Shown: positions 20,214-30,200, counted from the first letter of the stretch. The stretch: 64,000 nt of DNA from Ignavibacteriales bacterium (GCA_016214905.1 JACRMQ010000005.1:159337-223336), one strand, 5' to 3'. Made by a program: numbers and translations. The notes: a model not told the origin generated them from the sequence alone.

Positions 20214-21644
20214 ATGAATCACGATATCAAATTTGGAACAGACGGCTGGCGCGGTAAGATTGCGGAAGATTATACATTCGATAATGTCCGGCGTTGCACT
20301 CAGGGCTTTGCCGATTATTTAAAATCTACGCACTCATCCGATAAATTGCAACGCGGCGTGGTGGTTGGCGGTGACAGGCGTTTTCACTCTGAAAATTTTG
20401 CTATTGCTTCTGCTGAAGTTCTCGCGGCAAACGGAATCCACGTTCACTTTTGCGGGGGCGGTGTGCCAACACCGGTTATTTCATTCAGCGTGAAAGCCCG
20501 TAACGCAATAGCCGCAATCAACATCACTGCAAGTCACAATCCGCCTGTTGATAATGGTTTCAAGGTTCGTGACGAAAACGGCGGTGCTATTGATCCCGAC
20601 GGTTTGATAAAAATTGAAGCGCTGATTCCAAATGATATTTCTTCAGTTAAAAGAATTAAATTCGATGACGGAATTGCCTCAGGCAAAATATTAAAATTCA
20701 ACGCCGATGAAGATTATATTAAACAAATTAAAAAGTTAGTCGATCTTGAGCCGATTAAACAAGCCGGCTTTAAAGTTTTAGTCGATCCGATGTGGGGCAA
20801 CGGCGCCGGTTGGTTTACACGGCTGATCGGTGGCGGTAAAACTCAGATCATCGAAATCCACAGCGAACGCAATCCTATTTTTCCCGAGATGAGCAGACCT
20901 GAGCCGATTCCGCCGAACATAGATGCGGGTTTAGCAAAAGCAAAAGAGATCGGAGCCGATGTTGTGGTCATAACCGATGGCGATGCGGACAGGTGCGGCT
21001 TCGCCGATGAGAACGGAAATTTTTTGGATCAACTCCGAGTGTACGCCTTGCTTGCGATGTATCTGTTAGATGTTCGCAAACAGCGCGGCGCGATTGTGAA
21101 AACACTATCCACTACTTCTATGCTTGAAGCGCTTGGAAATATTTATAACGTGCCGGTTCATGAAACAGGTGTCGGCTTTAAATTTGTAGCTCCAAAGATG
21201 ATGGAAACAGATGCGATAATCGGCGGCGAGGAAAGCGGCGGTTATGCTTTTCGCGGACATGTACCTGAACGCGATGGAATTTTAGCGGGACTTCTCTTCC
21301 TCGATTTTATGGTGAAGACGAAATTGAAACCATCACAGCTTCTTGCAAAATTATTCGAGAAAGTTGGTCCGCATTATTATGACCGCATAGATACGATCAT
21401 CGAGGCAAGCCAAAAAGATGGAATCCTGAAAAATCTTAAAGAAAATCAACCCAAGAAGTTAGGGAACTGGGAAGTTGCGAAGGTGAATCTTACAGATGGA
21501 TTTAAATTTGTACTGAACGACGGCAGTTGGCTCTTGATCCGTTTCTCCGGCACAGAACCGCTTGTGAGAATTTATTCGGAAGCATTGAGTAAAGAGCAAG
21601 TTAAGCAGCTTTTATTGGCGGGGAAGAAACTTATTGAAGGATGA
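20214..21644 (+). CDS. Phosphoglucomutase/phosphomannomutase
   Basis: 476 residues of the alpha-D-phosphohexomutase family. Visible: the phosphoserine loop [14 protein letters not shown], the Mg-binding loop [12 protein letters not shown], the sugar-binding loop [18 protein letters not shown], and the phosphate-binding [12 protein letters not shown] near the C-terminus. It interconverts hexose 1- and 6-phosphates and would feed Glc-1-P to the GlgC encoded at 30688. The stop codon lies inside the GGATGA repeat that begins the following inverted-repeat cassette, so the insertion landed exactly at or in the gene's 3' end. Specificity for Glc versus Man is not decided by sequence. Confidence 0.92.
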   Translation: MNHDIKFGTDGWRGKIAEDYTFDNVRRCTQGFADYLKSTHSSDKLQRGVVVGGDRRFHSENFAIASAEVLAANGIHVHFCGGGVPTPVISFSVKARNAIAAINITASHNPPVDNGFKVRDENGGAIDPDGLIKIEALIPNDISSVKRIKFDDGIASGKILKFNADEDYIKQIKKLVDLEPIKQAGFKVLVDPMWGNGAGWFTRLIGGGKTQIIEIHSERNPIFPEMSRPEPIPPNIDAGLAKAKEIGADVVVITDGDADRCGFADENGNFLDQLRVYALLAMYLLDVRKQRGAIVKTLSTTSMLEALGNIYNVPVHETGVGFKFVAPKMMETDAIIGGEESGGYAFRGHVPERDGILAGLLFLDFMVKTKLKPSQLLAKLFEKVGPHYYDRIDTIIEASQKDGILKNLKENQPKKLGNWEVAKVNLTDGFKFVLNDGSWLLIRFSGTEPLVRIYSEALSKEQVKQLLLAGKKLIEG

Positions 21645-22135
21645 ATGCTGAAGGATGAGGGATGATAGCGTTAAGGATAAAGGATGAAGTTTAAAGGATG
21701 AGGGATGATAAGATGATGGATTTGAGGAAGAGGACGAAAGAGTTTGCTTTGATGATAATAAAGATTTACTCCTCTCTTTCAAAGACAACAGAAAGTCAGG
21801 TTTTGGGAAAACAATTATTAAGATCGGGCACATCTGTTGGCGCTCATTATCGGGAAGCATGCCGCGCTCGATCAAATGCGGAATTTATCAGCAAATTAGA
21901 AGGTGGTTTACAGGAACTTGAAGAAACTCAGTATTGGTTAGAATTATTTATTGAAGCAGCTAATTCAGAATCATCTGCGTTTCGAAATGTGTTAAAAGAA
22001 TCGGATGAATTAATCGCCATATTCACAACTATCGTTAAAGAAGTAAAGCTTAAAGGCAAGAAATGACATTTCGAATAATACATTTATTAAACGGATTTCA
22101 TCCTTCATCCATCACCCTTCATCCTTATAAAGATT
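21636..22135. mobile_element. IVS-like cassette: four-helix-bundle ORF between inverted GGATGA/TCATCC repeats
   Basis: Left side (21636-21715) carries repeated AAGGATGA and GGGATGA units; right side (about 22089-22127) carries TTCATCC/CTTCATCC units, the inverse complement. The two sides can pair imperfectly to form a long stem enclosing the ORF at 21698-22066. The family (PF05635) was first seen inside 23S rRNA intervening sequences, which have this same stem-plus-ORF layout. Here it sits between two protein genes. A related TTCATCC array without an ORF is at 54415-54447. Confidence 0.55.
21698..22066 (+). CDS. Four-helix-bundle (S23/IVP, Avd-like) protein
   Basis: 122 residues, all helical, matching the 23S rRNA-intervening-sequence / four-helix-bundle family (PF05635): KRTKEFALMIIKIYSSL, QLLRSGTSVGAHYREACRARS, FISKLEGGLQELEETQYWLEL. 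The family also includes Avd of diversity-generating retroelements, but there is no reverse transcriptase or template repeat nearby. The start is ambiguous, since ATGs at 21698, 21713 and 21716 are in frame and lie in or next to the repeat. Molecular function is unknown; basic residues and a relation to rRNA inserts suggest nucleic-acid binding. Confidence 0.85.
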   Translation: MRDDKMMDLRKRTKEFALMIIKIYSSLSKTTESQVLGKQLLRSGTSVGAHYREACRARSNAEFISKLEGGLQELEETQYWLELFIEAANSESSAFRNVLKESDELIAIFTTIVKEVKLKGKK

Positions 22136-22139
22136 AGCG

Positions 22140-22664
22140 ATGAATCATATTTTTCAATATTCGCTGATTATATTACTGTTGTCGTTCGGCTTGTCTGAGA
22201 CTTTCGCCCAACACTCAATCCAAAAACAACTTCCGTCAAAAACAAACTCCAACTACGGCAAATATAATTTTTCTTTCAAAACTCTCGACGGTAAAACAAT
22301 AAAGGTCGGCGATTTTGGAGGGAAAATATTGCTCGTCAATATTTGGGCACCGTGGTGCGAGCCGTGCAAGAAAGAATCGGAGGGTCTCGCCAAGCTTTAC
22401 AAAGAGTTTCATCCAAAAGGATTCGAGGTTGTTGGCATTGCAGTTAAGACTACTGAAACCGCCGTACGTTCATTCATACAAGAAAATAACGTAACATGGC
22501 AAATAGGTATTAAAGATGATCTTTTAAATATTTACAAAACTGTGGGCTTGCCGCAAAGTTATCTTTTCAACCGAGATGGTTCTCTTATAAAAGAATTCGT
22601 CGGCTATACTGCCGAAGAAGCGTTACGCCAACAGCTCGAGCAAATTTTAAAACCAAAAAAATAA
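22140..22664 (+). CDS. TlpA/ResA-like thiol-disulfide oxidoreductase
   Basis: 174 residues with a signal peptide (hydrophobic 7-22, cleavage near TFAQ-HS) and a thioredoxin fold of the AhpC-TSA/TlpA type. The redox motif is WAPWCEPCKKE with C73 and C76, and the cis-Pro region is VGLPQSYLFNRDG. Expected to reduce disulfides in the periplasm, for example in cytochrome c maturation or protection of exported thiols. No cytochrome genes are adjacent, so the partner is unknown. Confidence 0.88.
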   Translation: MNHIFQYSLIILLLSFGLSETFAQHSIQKQLPSKTNSNYGKYNFSFKTLDGKTIKVGDFGGKILLVNIWAPWCEPCKKESEGLAKLYKEFHPKGFEVVGIAVKTTETAVRSFIQENNVTWQIGIKDDLLNIYKTVGLPQSYLFNRDGSLIKEFVGYTAEEALRQQLEQILKPKK

Positions 22665-22813
22665 TTTTACTTCAGTCAACCCCATTGAGGGGATGTTGAT
22701 TATGCAAGTAGGCCAAACCCGATGTAGCCGCAGGTCCGAAGGATCCCTTCGGGACTTCCTCATCCGTTCTAGTGAGTTGAATGCCTGCGGTGTCAGCTCA
22801 ACAACTAAACCGC
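22665..22813. repeat. Hairpin-rich intergenic segment after the thioredoxin gene
   Basis: Two palindromes: TCAACCCC (22676-22683) pairing with GGGGATGTTGA, and GTCCGAAGG (22734-22742) pairing with CCTTCGGGAC (22746-22755). Neither ends in a clean T-run, so they resemble REP-like dispersed elements more than terminators. No gene seen. Confidence 0.5.
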
Positions 22814-23065
22814 AATGTTGCGTTACCCCAATCCTTAATTGAAATACGATAAAGCAATATTGAATTATCACGGTACAGTATTGAATTGTAACGAAACAAT
22901 ATTGCTCCACGGCAATGCAGCATTGAACTGCGCCGGTGCAATATTGAATAACGACAATGCAATATTGAACTGCCTCAAAGCAGTATTGAATTACGGCTAT
23001 GCAATATTGCATCACGACGATACGATATTGCATTACGACAAAACTATATTGAATTGCAGCAATTC
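22814..23065. repeat. 21-bp tandem repeat array, 12 copies
   Basis: Twelve consecutive 21-bp units without a single indel, consensus near AATATTGAATTACGACAATG plus C. The 5' half (AATATTGAAT/AATATTGCAT) is well kept and the 3' half varies. Because 21 is a multiple of three, both strands read open: plus gives heptads like AILNYDK, minus gives heptads like IQYCIVV. Neither frame has a convincing ribosome-binding site or signal. Each unit carries the palindrome CAATATTG. Function unknown: protein-binding array, structural RNA or decayed repeat protein. Confidence 0.9.
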
Positions 23066-23520
23066 AAGTAAGAGAAATGCCAAAATTGGCTTGTTTTGGC
23101 AGATAGCGGTTTTGACCTCTTAAAAACAGGCAAATTTTGAGGTGGCGAAATTTGAACCTTGCGAAGGCATGCCCTGAACGAAGTGAAGGGTCTACATAGG
23201 CAAGGTTTTCAACTTGTTAAACCTCCGGTATCTTTCCATGAAAAGCGTAAGAAAATACCGGAGGTTTTCTATGCTTTACTTTATTTGACATTTTGCCGCA
23301 TCTTTTATATTTTGCATATCACGATTTAGAGGATTAGAAAAACGGGAACTTACGCAAAAGGAAATTATAATAGAACGATTATGGCATGTGTGGGAATAAT
23401 GATGAACTTACTAAGAGAGACGAATATGAAATGACTAATGAATAACAATTTTGCAAAATTCGCATAATGCAAAGAAGTGCATGTTGCGGTATAAGCAGTA
23501 ATAATCCCATAAACTAAAGA
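23066..23520. other. Intergenic region upstream of the DUF262-HEPN pair
   Basis: 455 bases with no supported gene. Contains the hairpin TGCCAAAA (23079-23086)/TTTTGGCA (23094-23101), a REP-like fragment CCCTGAACGAAGTGAAGGG at about 23171-23190, and the terminator-like hairpin listed separately. The segment 23290-23520 is AT-rich and probably holds the promoter of the DUF262 gene. Confidence 0.5.
23219..23270 (+). terminator. Intrinsic terminator-like hairpin
   Basis: AAACCTCCGGTAT-type 13-bp arm at 23219-23231 pairs with ATACCGGAGGTTT at 23255-23267, followed by TTCT. The loop is long (23 bases). It separates the repeat array from the DUF262-HEPN operon and would insulate it from upstream transcription. 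Confidence 0.6.
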
Positions 23521-24630
23521 ATGATAAATATTATGCAACAGAAATCAAAGACTTTAGCTGACATACTCTTCCCTGAACGGGATGAAACAGATAACGAGCT
23601 ATTAAATGTTCCACCAGAACAAAGAAAACTTCATACTGAAACATACGATTTTTCAATTTCAACAATTTACGATTATTTAACTTCAAGTAGAATATTCATT
23701 CCGAGATTTCAGCGGAAATATATTTGGAGCAAAGGACAAGCATCCAGATTGATTGAGTCCTTGATTATTCAATGCCCCATCCCAGTTTTATATTTTAGCC
23801 AAACGACAGATGAAAAATTTTCAGTAATTGATGGAAACCAAAGACTAAACAGCATAAAGCTGTTTATTGATAATGGTTTTGAATTAACGGGACTTACAAC
23901 TTACCCCGATTTGAATGGTAATACGTTCAGCTCATTAGATCCAAGATTTCAAAGGCATATATTAAATCGAACGCTTAGATGCATTGTAATCCTGAAAGAG
24001 ACACATCCTCAAATAAAATTTGATGTTTTTGAACGAATTAATACTGGCTCGGCTAGACTGACACCACAAGAACTTCGCCATGGCATTTATACTGGACCAT
24101 TTATAGACCTGTTGGATGAAATTGCAAAAGACAAACTTTTCTTGAAGTTGACTCAAACCTCAAAAGATACTAGAATGAAAGCAGAAGAGCTTGTTTTAAG
24201 ATTCTTTGCTCTGAGTGAGAGCTTGAGCACATATACAAATCCATTCGTTACTTTTCTCAATAATTACTGTGAACAAAACAGAAATATTGATAGTATTAAA
24301 AGCAAATCTCTCAAAACATCCTTCTTGAACATTTTAAATAAAATAAACTTGGTACTTGGGGAATATTCATTTAAGGTTTATGATGTTAATCTTAAAAAGA
24401 TAAGATTTAATGCGGCTTTATTCGATGCCCAAATGATTGGTTTTTTCAAAAAGAATCCATCAGAATCTTGCATTGAATCTATAAATAAAACTGAATTTAT
24501 AAAAAATCAACAGGTACTTTTTAAAAATGAGGATTTTTATAAATGGATTACGGCAGCAACCACAAATACAAATGCGGTAAAAAATAGAATTAGCGACTAC
24601 ATTGAATTCATAGACAAAGAATGTAAATAG
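23521..24630 (+). CDS. DUF262 protein, putative defence nuclease/NTPase
   Basis: 369 residues. The N-terminal DUF262 (ParB/sulfiredoxin-like fold, as in GmrS) is recognisable from IPRFQRKYIWSKGQA near residue 60 and SVIDGNQRLNSIKLF near 102, where the family has DGQQRL, plus FERINTGSARLTPQELRHG. The C-terminal ~150 residues are helical without an obvious HNH motif, so it lacks the DUF1524 nuclease of full GmrSD. Start may be 23521 or the ATG at 23533. It is AT-rich and 2 bases ahead of a HEPN gene, a pairing typical of defence or toxin-type modules. Proposed role: sensing or nucleotide-dependent control of the HEPN RNase. Confidence 0.8.
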   Translation: MINIMQQKSKTLADILFPERDETDNELLNVPPEQRKLHTETYDFSISTIYDYLTSSRIFIPRFQRKYIWSKGQASRLIESLIIQCPIPVLYFSQTTDEKFSVIDGNQRLNSIKLFIDNGFELTGLTTYPDLNGNTFSSLDPRFQRHILNRTLRCIVILKETHPQIKFDVFERINTGSARLTPQELRHGIYTGPFIDLLDEIAKDKLFLKLTQTSKDTRMKAEELVLRFFALSESLSTYTNPFVTFLNNYCEQNRNIDSIKSKSLKTSFLNILNKINLVLGEYSFKVYDVNLKKIRFNAALFDAQMIGFFKKNPSESCIESINKTEFIKNQQVLFKNEDFYKWITAATTNTNAVKNRISDYIEFIDKECK

Positions 24631-24632
24631 TT

Positions 24633-25331
24633 ATGCCCTATAAGAAAAGCATATGTAGGGCTGATTTTGAGGTTAGCCAAAATAAATTAATCTCCTCTGC
24701 TAGAAAAATAAGTTTGAAAAGATTGAATATTGAACCATCCATACAAACTCAGGTATTTCAATCATCTATATTTCTGTTGTGTGCAATGATTGAACAATAT
24801 ATTCTTGAGATACACGAACAAATTTTATTTAAAGTTTCAAACCAAAACATTTCATTCTCTAATTTTCCTGCAAAGACAAGAACATTAGCTCTCCTAAGCA
24901 AACAGATGGGTCATTTTCGCAAATACTTTCATCAAAACGACGAAAGGGAGCTAGCGAAACAACTTGAAATTACTCAACAACTTTACTCAGTTTTAGATAA
25001 TAACCAAATCTATAATAATCAATTCAATCACGAACTAATTGTTCATCATAATAAATATCCATCGATAAAGAATTTAAAAATTGTATTCTTTAGATTTGGC
25101 ATAGATAACATTATTTCCGAAATGAACAAGCGTGGTAAAAAAGACTATGAACTATTAATAAAATCTTTTTTGGATGTTAGGGAATCAATAGCTCATGAAT
25201 TACCACCATCTCTAACTCATATCGATGTTAGACGTCATTTTCACAATATTTCAGACTCAATTGATAAAATAGATAGAATTCTATTTACTCACGTAAAGAA
25301 ATATTTTGGCCCAAATTGCTGGCCAACATAG
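24633..25331 (+). CDS. HEPN-family RNase (MAE_28990/MAE_18760-like)
   Basis: 232 residues, helical. The HEPN catalytic signature R-x4-H is readable as R183-ESIA-H188 in FLDVRESIAHELPPSL. The N-terminal helix with SSIFLLCAMIEQYILEIHEQI is typical of MAE_28990/RiboL-PSP-type HEPN proteins, which are often encoded beside DUF262 proteins. Expected to cleave RNA as the toxic effector of a two-gene abortive-infection or toxin-antitoxin-like unit. Starts 2 bases after the DUF262 stop. The family assignment is from motif and neighbourhood. Confidence 0.75.
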   Translation: MPYKKSICRADFEVSQNKLISSARKISLKRLNIEPSIQTQVFQSSIFLLCAMIEQYILEIHEQILFKVSNQNISFSNFPAKTRTLALLSKQMGHFRKYFHQNDERELAKQLEITQQLYSVLDNNQIYNNQFNHELIVHHNKYPSIKNLKIVFFRFGIDNIISEMNKRGKKDYELLIKSFLDVRESIAHELPPSLTHIDVRRHFHNISDSIDKIDRILFTHVKKYFGPNCWPT

Positions 25332-25431
25332 TCCGGATATAACTGAATAGAAATAATCGACTGTTTTTGGCGAAGTACCAATGATAAGTTAATTAATTTT
25401 ATAAATTTATTACACACTTTTTATCTCAATC

Positions 25432-25923
25432 ATGAATAAACCCCAGCCATCAGAATACTCCTGCCCCCACTGCAACACAACTGTAAATCAAGAAGATAAA
25501 TTTTGCCCCAACTGCGGCTCACTTTTTATGGATAGGTTTGTATGCATGAATCACGGATCAACAGAGGCGGAAGGTGTTTGCGTTATCTGCTCAAAACCGT
25601 TTTGCAAAAAATGCGGAAAAGAATCGGTCAAAATTTTCCTTTGCGATCCGCATTGGCAATATGAAATCCACGAAGGTATGGCAAGAGTTTTCGGTTGTTT
25701 CGATAATCTTCACGCCCAGCATGTAACCTCATGTTTGGAACAGGCGGGGTATCATCCGTTTCTTTACTCAAGAATGTTCAATCCCAACGCCGATCTTGTC
25801 TCCATAAGCGGCATGACTCGTAATTTTGGCAATCATCCCATCAATGAGTTGAAAGTACTCCTCCCTTTCTCCGAAGTTCTCAGGGCAGAAGAGACTTTAA
25901 AGCAGCTTGGTTTTAACGGGTAG
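25432..25923 (+). CDS. Zinc-ribbon/B-box protein with DUF2007-like C-terminus
   Basis: 163 residues. N-terminal zinc ribbon (CPHC...CPNC, about 11-30), then a B-box-like zinc-binding block (CMNHG...CVICSKPFCKKC...CDPHW, about 38-80). The last ~75 residues (HVTSCLEQAGYHPFL ... VLLPFSEVLRAEETLKQLGF) resemble DUF2007, a small ferredoxin-like domain proposed to act in signalling. Cytoplasmic, no partner evident. Function unknown beyond zinc binding. Confidence 0.7.
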   Translation: MNKPQPSEYSCPHCNTTVNQEDKFCPNCGSLFMDRFVCMNHGSTEAEGVCVICSKPFCKKCGKESVKIFLCDPHWQYEIHEGMARVFGCFDNLHAQHVTSCLEQAGYHPFLYSRMFNPNADLVSISGMTRNFGNHPINELKVLLPFSEVLRAEETLKQLGFNG

Positions 25924-26285
25924 AGTAGCTGACTAAAAAGTGACTTTACTGTCACTCCCGCATGATTTAAGCGGGAGTCCAGTCACCAGATTTATTCAGA
26001 TTCCTGGATTCCCGATAGAAGCATTCGGGAATGACAACACTAAATTTACTTATAGACAATTCCTTAACGAAAATGTCTGTTCTCCGCCAGAGGCGGATAC
26101 TGAGGAACACCTGCCTGCCGCAGACAGGGACTCTACGTGATTGCTTTTTTCACATCGATGATCATTCAATATTGTTTAATTACAACGCTTCTGTTTACCG
26201 TAAGGAATCTATCAGCATATATTCTTTCATTAATTAATCCCTAATTTTTATTGTCTTTTTTTACTTAAAAACAGTATATTGCTAC
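25924..26285. repeat. Intergenic block of REP-like palindromes
   Basis: 362 bases with no gene but at least four palindromes in a row: CTCCCGC/GCGGGAG (25955-25977), TTCCCGA/TCGGGAA (26009-26031) inside the widespread CTGGATTCCCG...GGGAATGAC type, TCCGCC/GGCGGA (26083-26097), and CCTGCCTGCCGCAGACAGG (26110-26128). These are typical dispersed extragenic palindromes. The short open frames here are artefacts of the repeats. Confidence 0.8.
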
Positions 26286-27227
26286 ATGAAAGATAGCAAT
26301 CCGCATTTGTATAACCTTGCAATCGCGTGGAACTGGGAATTCGATTCCGATTTCATTGCCGGTATCGAGCATGAATGTTCACTTCGCGGCATTTCAACGT
26401 ACCGTATCGATACAAATCATCTTCCGCAGCTCCTCGCCGATCTGAAAGAAAATAAAATCAGATTCGAAGCATTCTACGACCGCGCGTCAGACGCCGACCC
26501 GTTATTTCTCCCGCTCGTTAAATGGATGGAAGAACACGCTACATGTTTAATCAATCCGTACCATCGCGTTGCTCATGCCGTGGATAAGGCGAACATGCAC
26601 CTGGAGTTCATCACGAACGGTCTATATGTTCCCAACACAATTATCCTCCCCCCCTACAACGAACAGCGTTGCACAAACCTGGATGAGAAAGAGTTGAAAA
26701 ACATCGGGAATTCTTTCGTGATTAAACCGGCGAACACAACAGGCGGCGGCACGGGAGTGATAATGAACGCCGTGAGCATTTCCGAAATTATCAAAGCGCG
26801 GCAGGAACACAAAAACGATAAATATTTAATTCAGGAAATAATCGTCCCGACATCGTTGGATAACAAGCGCGCATGGTTCAGGGTTTATTTCGCGTTCGGC
26901 GAAATCATACTCTGCTGGTGGGACGACCAAACACACCGTTACACCGAATTGACTGATGCTGAAGAAACAAGTTTCGGTTTGAGCGGGCTGCGTAACACGA
27001 TGAGCACCATACAACTCATTTGCGGACTCGATTTCTTTTCTTCCGAAATAGCGCTGACAACCGACGGTAAGTTGGTGGTGGTAGATTACGTCAACGAAGT
27101 TTGCGATATGCGTTTACAATCGAAATATTATAACGGCGCCCCCGATTTTATCGTTCACAAAATCGAGCGGCTCATAGCTGAACACGTTAAAACACATCTC
27201 AACCAGAAAAATGAAAACAAACTTTGA
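26286..27227 (+). CDS. ATP-grasp protein, first gene of the glycogen operon
   Basis: 313 residues with an ATP-grasp layout (RimK/glutathione-synthetase-like): central FVIKPANTTGGGTGVIMN is the ATP-binding Lys/Gly-rich loop, YLIQEIIVP the hinge, and LVVVDYVNEVCDMRLQ carries the metal-binding Asp/Asn residues. The N-terminal domain (about 1-100) is Rossmann-like. Its ATGA overlaps the start of the GH13 gene, so it is translationally coupled to glycogen metabolism. Such enzymes ligate a carboxylate to an amine or thiol; what it acts on here is unknown. Confidence 0.75.
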   Translation: MKDSNPHLYNLAIAWNWEFDSDFIAGIEHECSLRGISTYRIDTNHLPQLLADLKENKIRFEAFYDRASDADPLFLPLVKWMEEHATCLINPYHRVAHAVDKANMHLEFITNGLYVPNTIILPPYNEQRCTNLDEKELKNIGNSFVIKPANTTGGGTGVIMNAVSISEIIKARQEHKNDKYLIQEIIVPTSLDNKRAWFRVYFAFGEIILCWWDDQTHRYTELTDAEETSFGLSGLRNTMSTIQLICGLDFFSSEIALTTDGKLVVVDYVNEVCDMRLQSKYYNGAPDFIVHKIERLIAEHVKTHLNQKNENKL

Positions 27228-30200
27228 TGAATAATCAGATACTAAATCTTACTCTCTCAAGATATCCATCACTCCAACAATCCAAAAATGTTTATCCATT
27301 GTTTGAGTTTCATATTCTTTCCTCGGTGAGAATTAAATATGATGTTAGCGATTCGCTTTTTACAACCTCCGGAAACGCCATATTCCCAAATTATAATGCC
27401 GTACGCATACTCGCGCAGAAGATGAATTCACAGCGCGATCTGAAAAATCATCCGGAAAAAACCGTCCGCGCTGGTGAACTGAACGCGATGGGATTGATAG
27501 ATGAAATTTACCACTATATTTTACGCTTGTACGAAGAGACCAAGAATCCGAAAGTGTTCGGCAGAGCGCTGAAATCTGTCGAAGATAATTTCGGAAACAA
27601 AAAATCGACGCGCATAATCGAACAATTTTCCGAACTATTCCCTCCGACAGAAGTTTATCGTGGGCAGACAAACATCTCAAATTTTTTGAACAAGGTTAGC
27701 GCCGGAAAATCGAACAAAGAAATCACGCTTGAAGAGATCATTCTTCTCTATTTTTCAAACTTCAACCCGGCATTCGGGAAATTTAAAGAACTGTTCGACG
27801 ATAAGGATTTATCCGAAAGAACGATTTACTCCGCGGCAATCGAATCGCTCGACAAATTCTTTCAAACTGAAAAACGTTTCGGTCCGGAGAATTTATTTAT
27901 TTTCGATCTGCTTCGCGCGCCCATTCTGGCGAGTCCGAACAGTTTAGCCGGACAGCTCGAATATATGAAGCGGCAATGGGGATTATTGCTTGGAGAAAAA
28001 TTCATCAACCGCATTTTGGGTTCGGGCGACCTGCTGAAAGAAGACGATAAAATAATTTTTCACGGCGCCGTACCGCAATCGGAAGTTCCGGTCTACAAGA
28101 AAGAAGATTTCAACGGAGTTGATTTGTTGAACTTAGAACGGTTTTCCAAGGATCTCGATTGGATGCCTAACGTTGTCCTGCTTGCCAAGAATGTTCATGT
28201 ATGGCTCGATCAGTTATCAAAAAAATATAACCGCGCAATAAAATATTTAAATGAAATACCCGATGAAGAATTGGATCAACTGGCAAGCTGGAACATCACA
28301 GCGTTGTGGTTGATAGGGATCTGGGAAAGAAGTCCCGCATCGCAGAAGATAAAACAGTGGATGGGAAACCCCGAGGCAGCAGCATCCGCATATTCTTTAT
28401 ACGATTATGTGATCGCTCATGATTTGGGAGGAGAAGGTGCTTTTCAAAATCTTAAATCGCGGGCATGGCAGCGTGGTATCAGAATGTCGGGCGATATGGT
28501 GCCGAATCATATGGGAATTTTCTCGAAATGGATTATTGAACATCCCGAGTATTTCATTCAATCGGAATACCCGCCGTTTCCTAATTACAATTTCAGCGGA
28601 GGAAACCTGTCGGATAATCCTGATATTGAAATTCGGATTGAAGACGGATACTGGCGTAGAAATGATGCCGCTGTTGTATTTCAAAGGATCGATCGCCGCA
28701 ATCAAACAGTCCGTTACATTTATCACGGCAACGACGGCACACATATGCCGTGGAACGATACGGCGCAGTTAAACTTCATGAAAGCGGAAGTAAGAGAAGC
28801 AGTTATACAAACAATATTTCACGTCGCAAGAAAATTTCCGATCATCCGCTTCGACGCGGCGATGATACTGGCAAAACAGCATTTCCAGCGGCTATGGTTT
28901 CCGCCACCGGGCAAAGGAGGAGATATACCTTCGCGTGCCGATCACTCGATGAGCAGTGAAGAATTCAACCGGATGTTTCCTCAGGAATTCTGGCGCGAGG
29001 TTGTCGATCGCATCAATGCTGAACTTCCGAACACCTTATTGTTAGCCGAAGCATTTTGGCTGCTGGAAGGATACTTTGTGCGGACATTGGGAATGCACCG
29101 CGTTTACAACAGCGCGTTCATGAATATGTTGAAGATGGAAGAGAATTCGAAATACCGTGAGCTGATACGCAACACTATGCATTATAATCCCGAAATCTTG
29201 AAACGTTACGTAAACTTCATGAGCAATCCCGATGAACAGACGGCGATAGCTCAATTCGGGAAAGAGGATAAATATTTCGGTACGATGGCGATGATGGTAA
29301 CGCTTCCCGGTTTACCTATGATCGGGCATGGACAAATTGAAGGACTTACTGAAAAATATGGAATGGAATACCGCAAAGCATATTATGATGAAGAACCGAA
29401 CGTCGAATTGATAAAGCGGCATGAGCGGGAAGTTTTTCCGTTATTGGCGAAAAGATATTTATTCAGTCAGGTCTCCGATTTTGAATTGTACGATTTTACA
29501 GATACACACGGAAAAGTGAATAATGATTTAATCGCATATACCAACAAATCCGGAAATGAACGAGCGATATTTTGCTTTCACAACAAATATGCCGAAACTG
29601 CGGGAAGAATTCGGATGAGCGTGGGACGAAATACAGGAACTACCGATAATCCTTTCATAACATACCGGACAATCGGTGATGCACTCGCTTGCCGCAACGA
29701 CGCTAATGTTTTTTATATCTTCCAAGATCAAAGTACAAATCATAAATTTCTCCGCTCGGGAAAAGATCTTCACGAAAAAGGATTATACGTCGAGCTAAAA
29801 GCGTTCGGGTATCATGTGTTCATCGATTTTGAAGAAATATATGATGACTCTGGCATCTACGAACGGCTTGCAAGTCATTTACATGGCAGTGGAGTTTTAA
29901 ACATGGAAGCGGAGGTTGAAAAAGTCCGCCTCTTCCCCGTTTTAATCAAATTGTACAATCTTTTTGAGAACAACATATTCAATAAATTCTCCCGGTATCT
30001 AAATGAAGAAGAAGAATCTGTAACCGATCCGATTCTCGTCTCATTGGAAAAAAGGATCGTATCATTGGCTGAACAAATCAGTTCAATTATTCACGAATCA
30101 TTTCAAAAAGAAAAATTTCTCGATGAATATAAAAAGAATATTCAGGCGGCAAGGCAATTTTGTTTAAAACTAAATCAGTCCGGTAATGCTTTATCTTTAA

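Noticed and set aside
21698..22066. Diversity-generating retroelement accessory gene (avd)
   Set aside because: Same fold family, but no reverse transcriptase, template repeat or variable repeat is present in the window.
22647..23033. 128-residue minus-strand open frame with IQYC-like heptads
   Set aside because: Same cause on the other strand; it also runs through hairpins and into the end of the thioredoxin gene.
22814..23065. CRISPR array
   Set aside because: Units are contiguous 21-mers without unique spacers, and no cas genes are near.
22839..23123. 94-residue plus-strand open frame in the 21-bp array
   Set aside because: Starts at a TTG inside the repeat with no ribosome-binding site; openness follows from a period divisible by three. 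Kept as a repeat, not a gene.
25940..26237. Short open frames (66 and 68 residues) before the ATP-grasp gene
   Set aside because: They are made of REP-like palindromes and have no ribosome-binding sites or family features.
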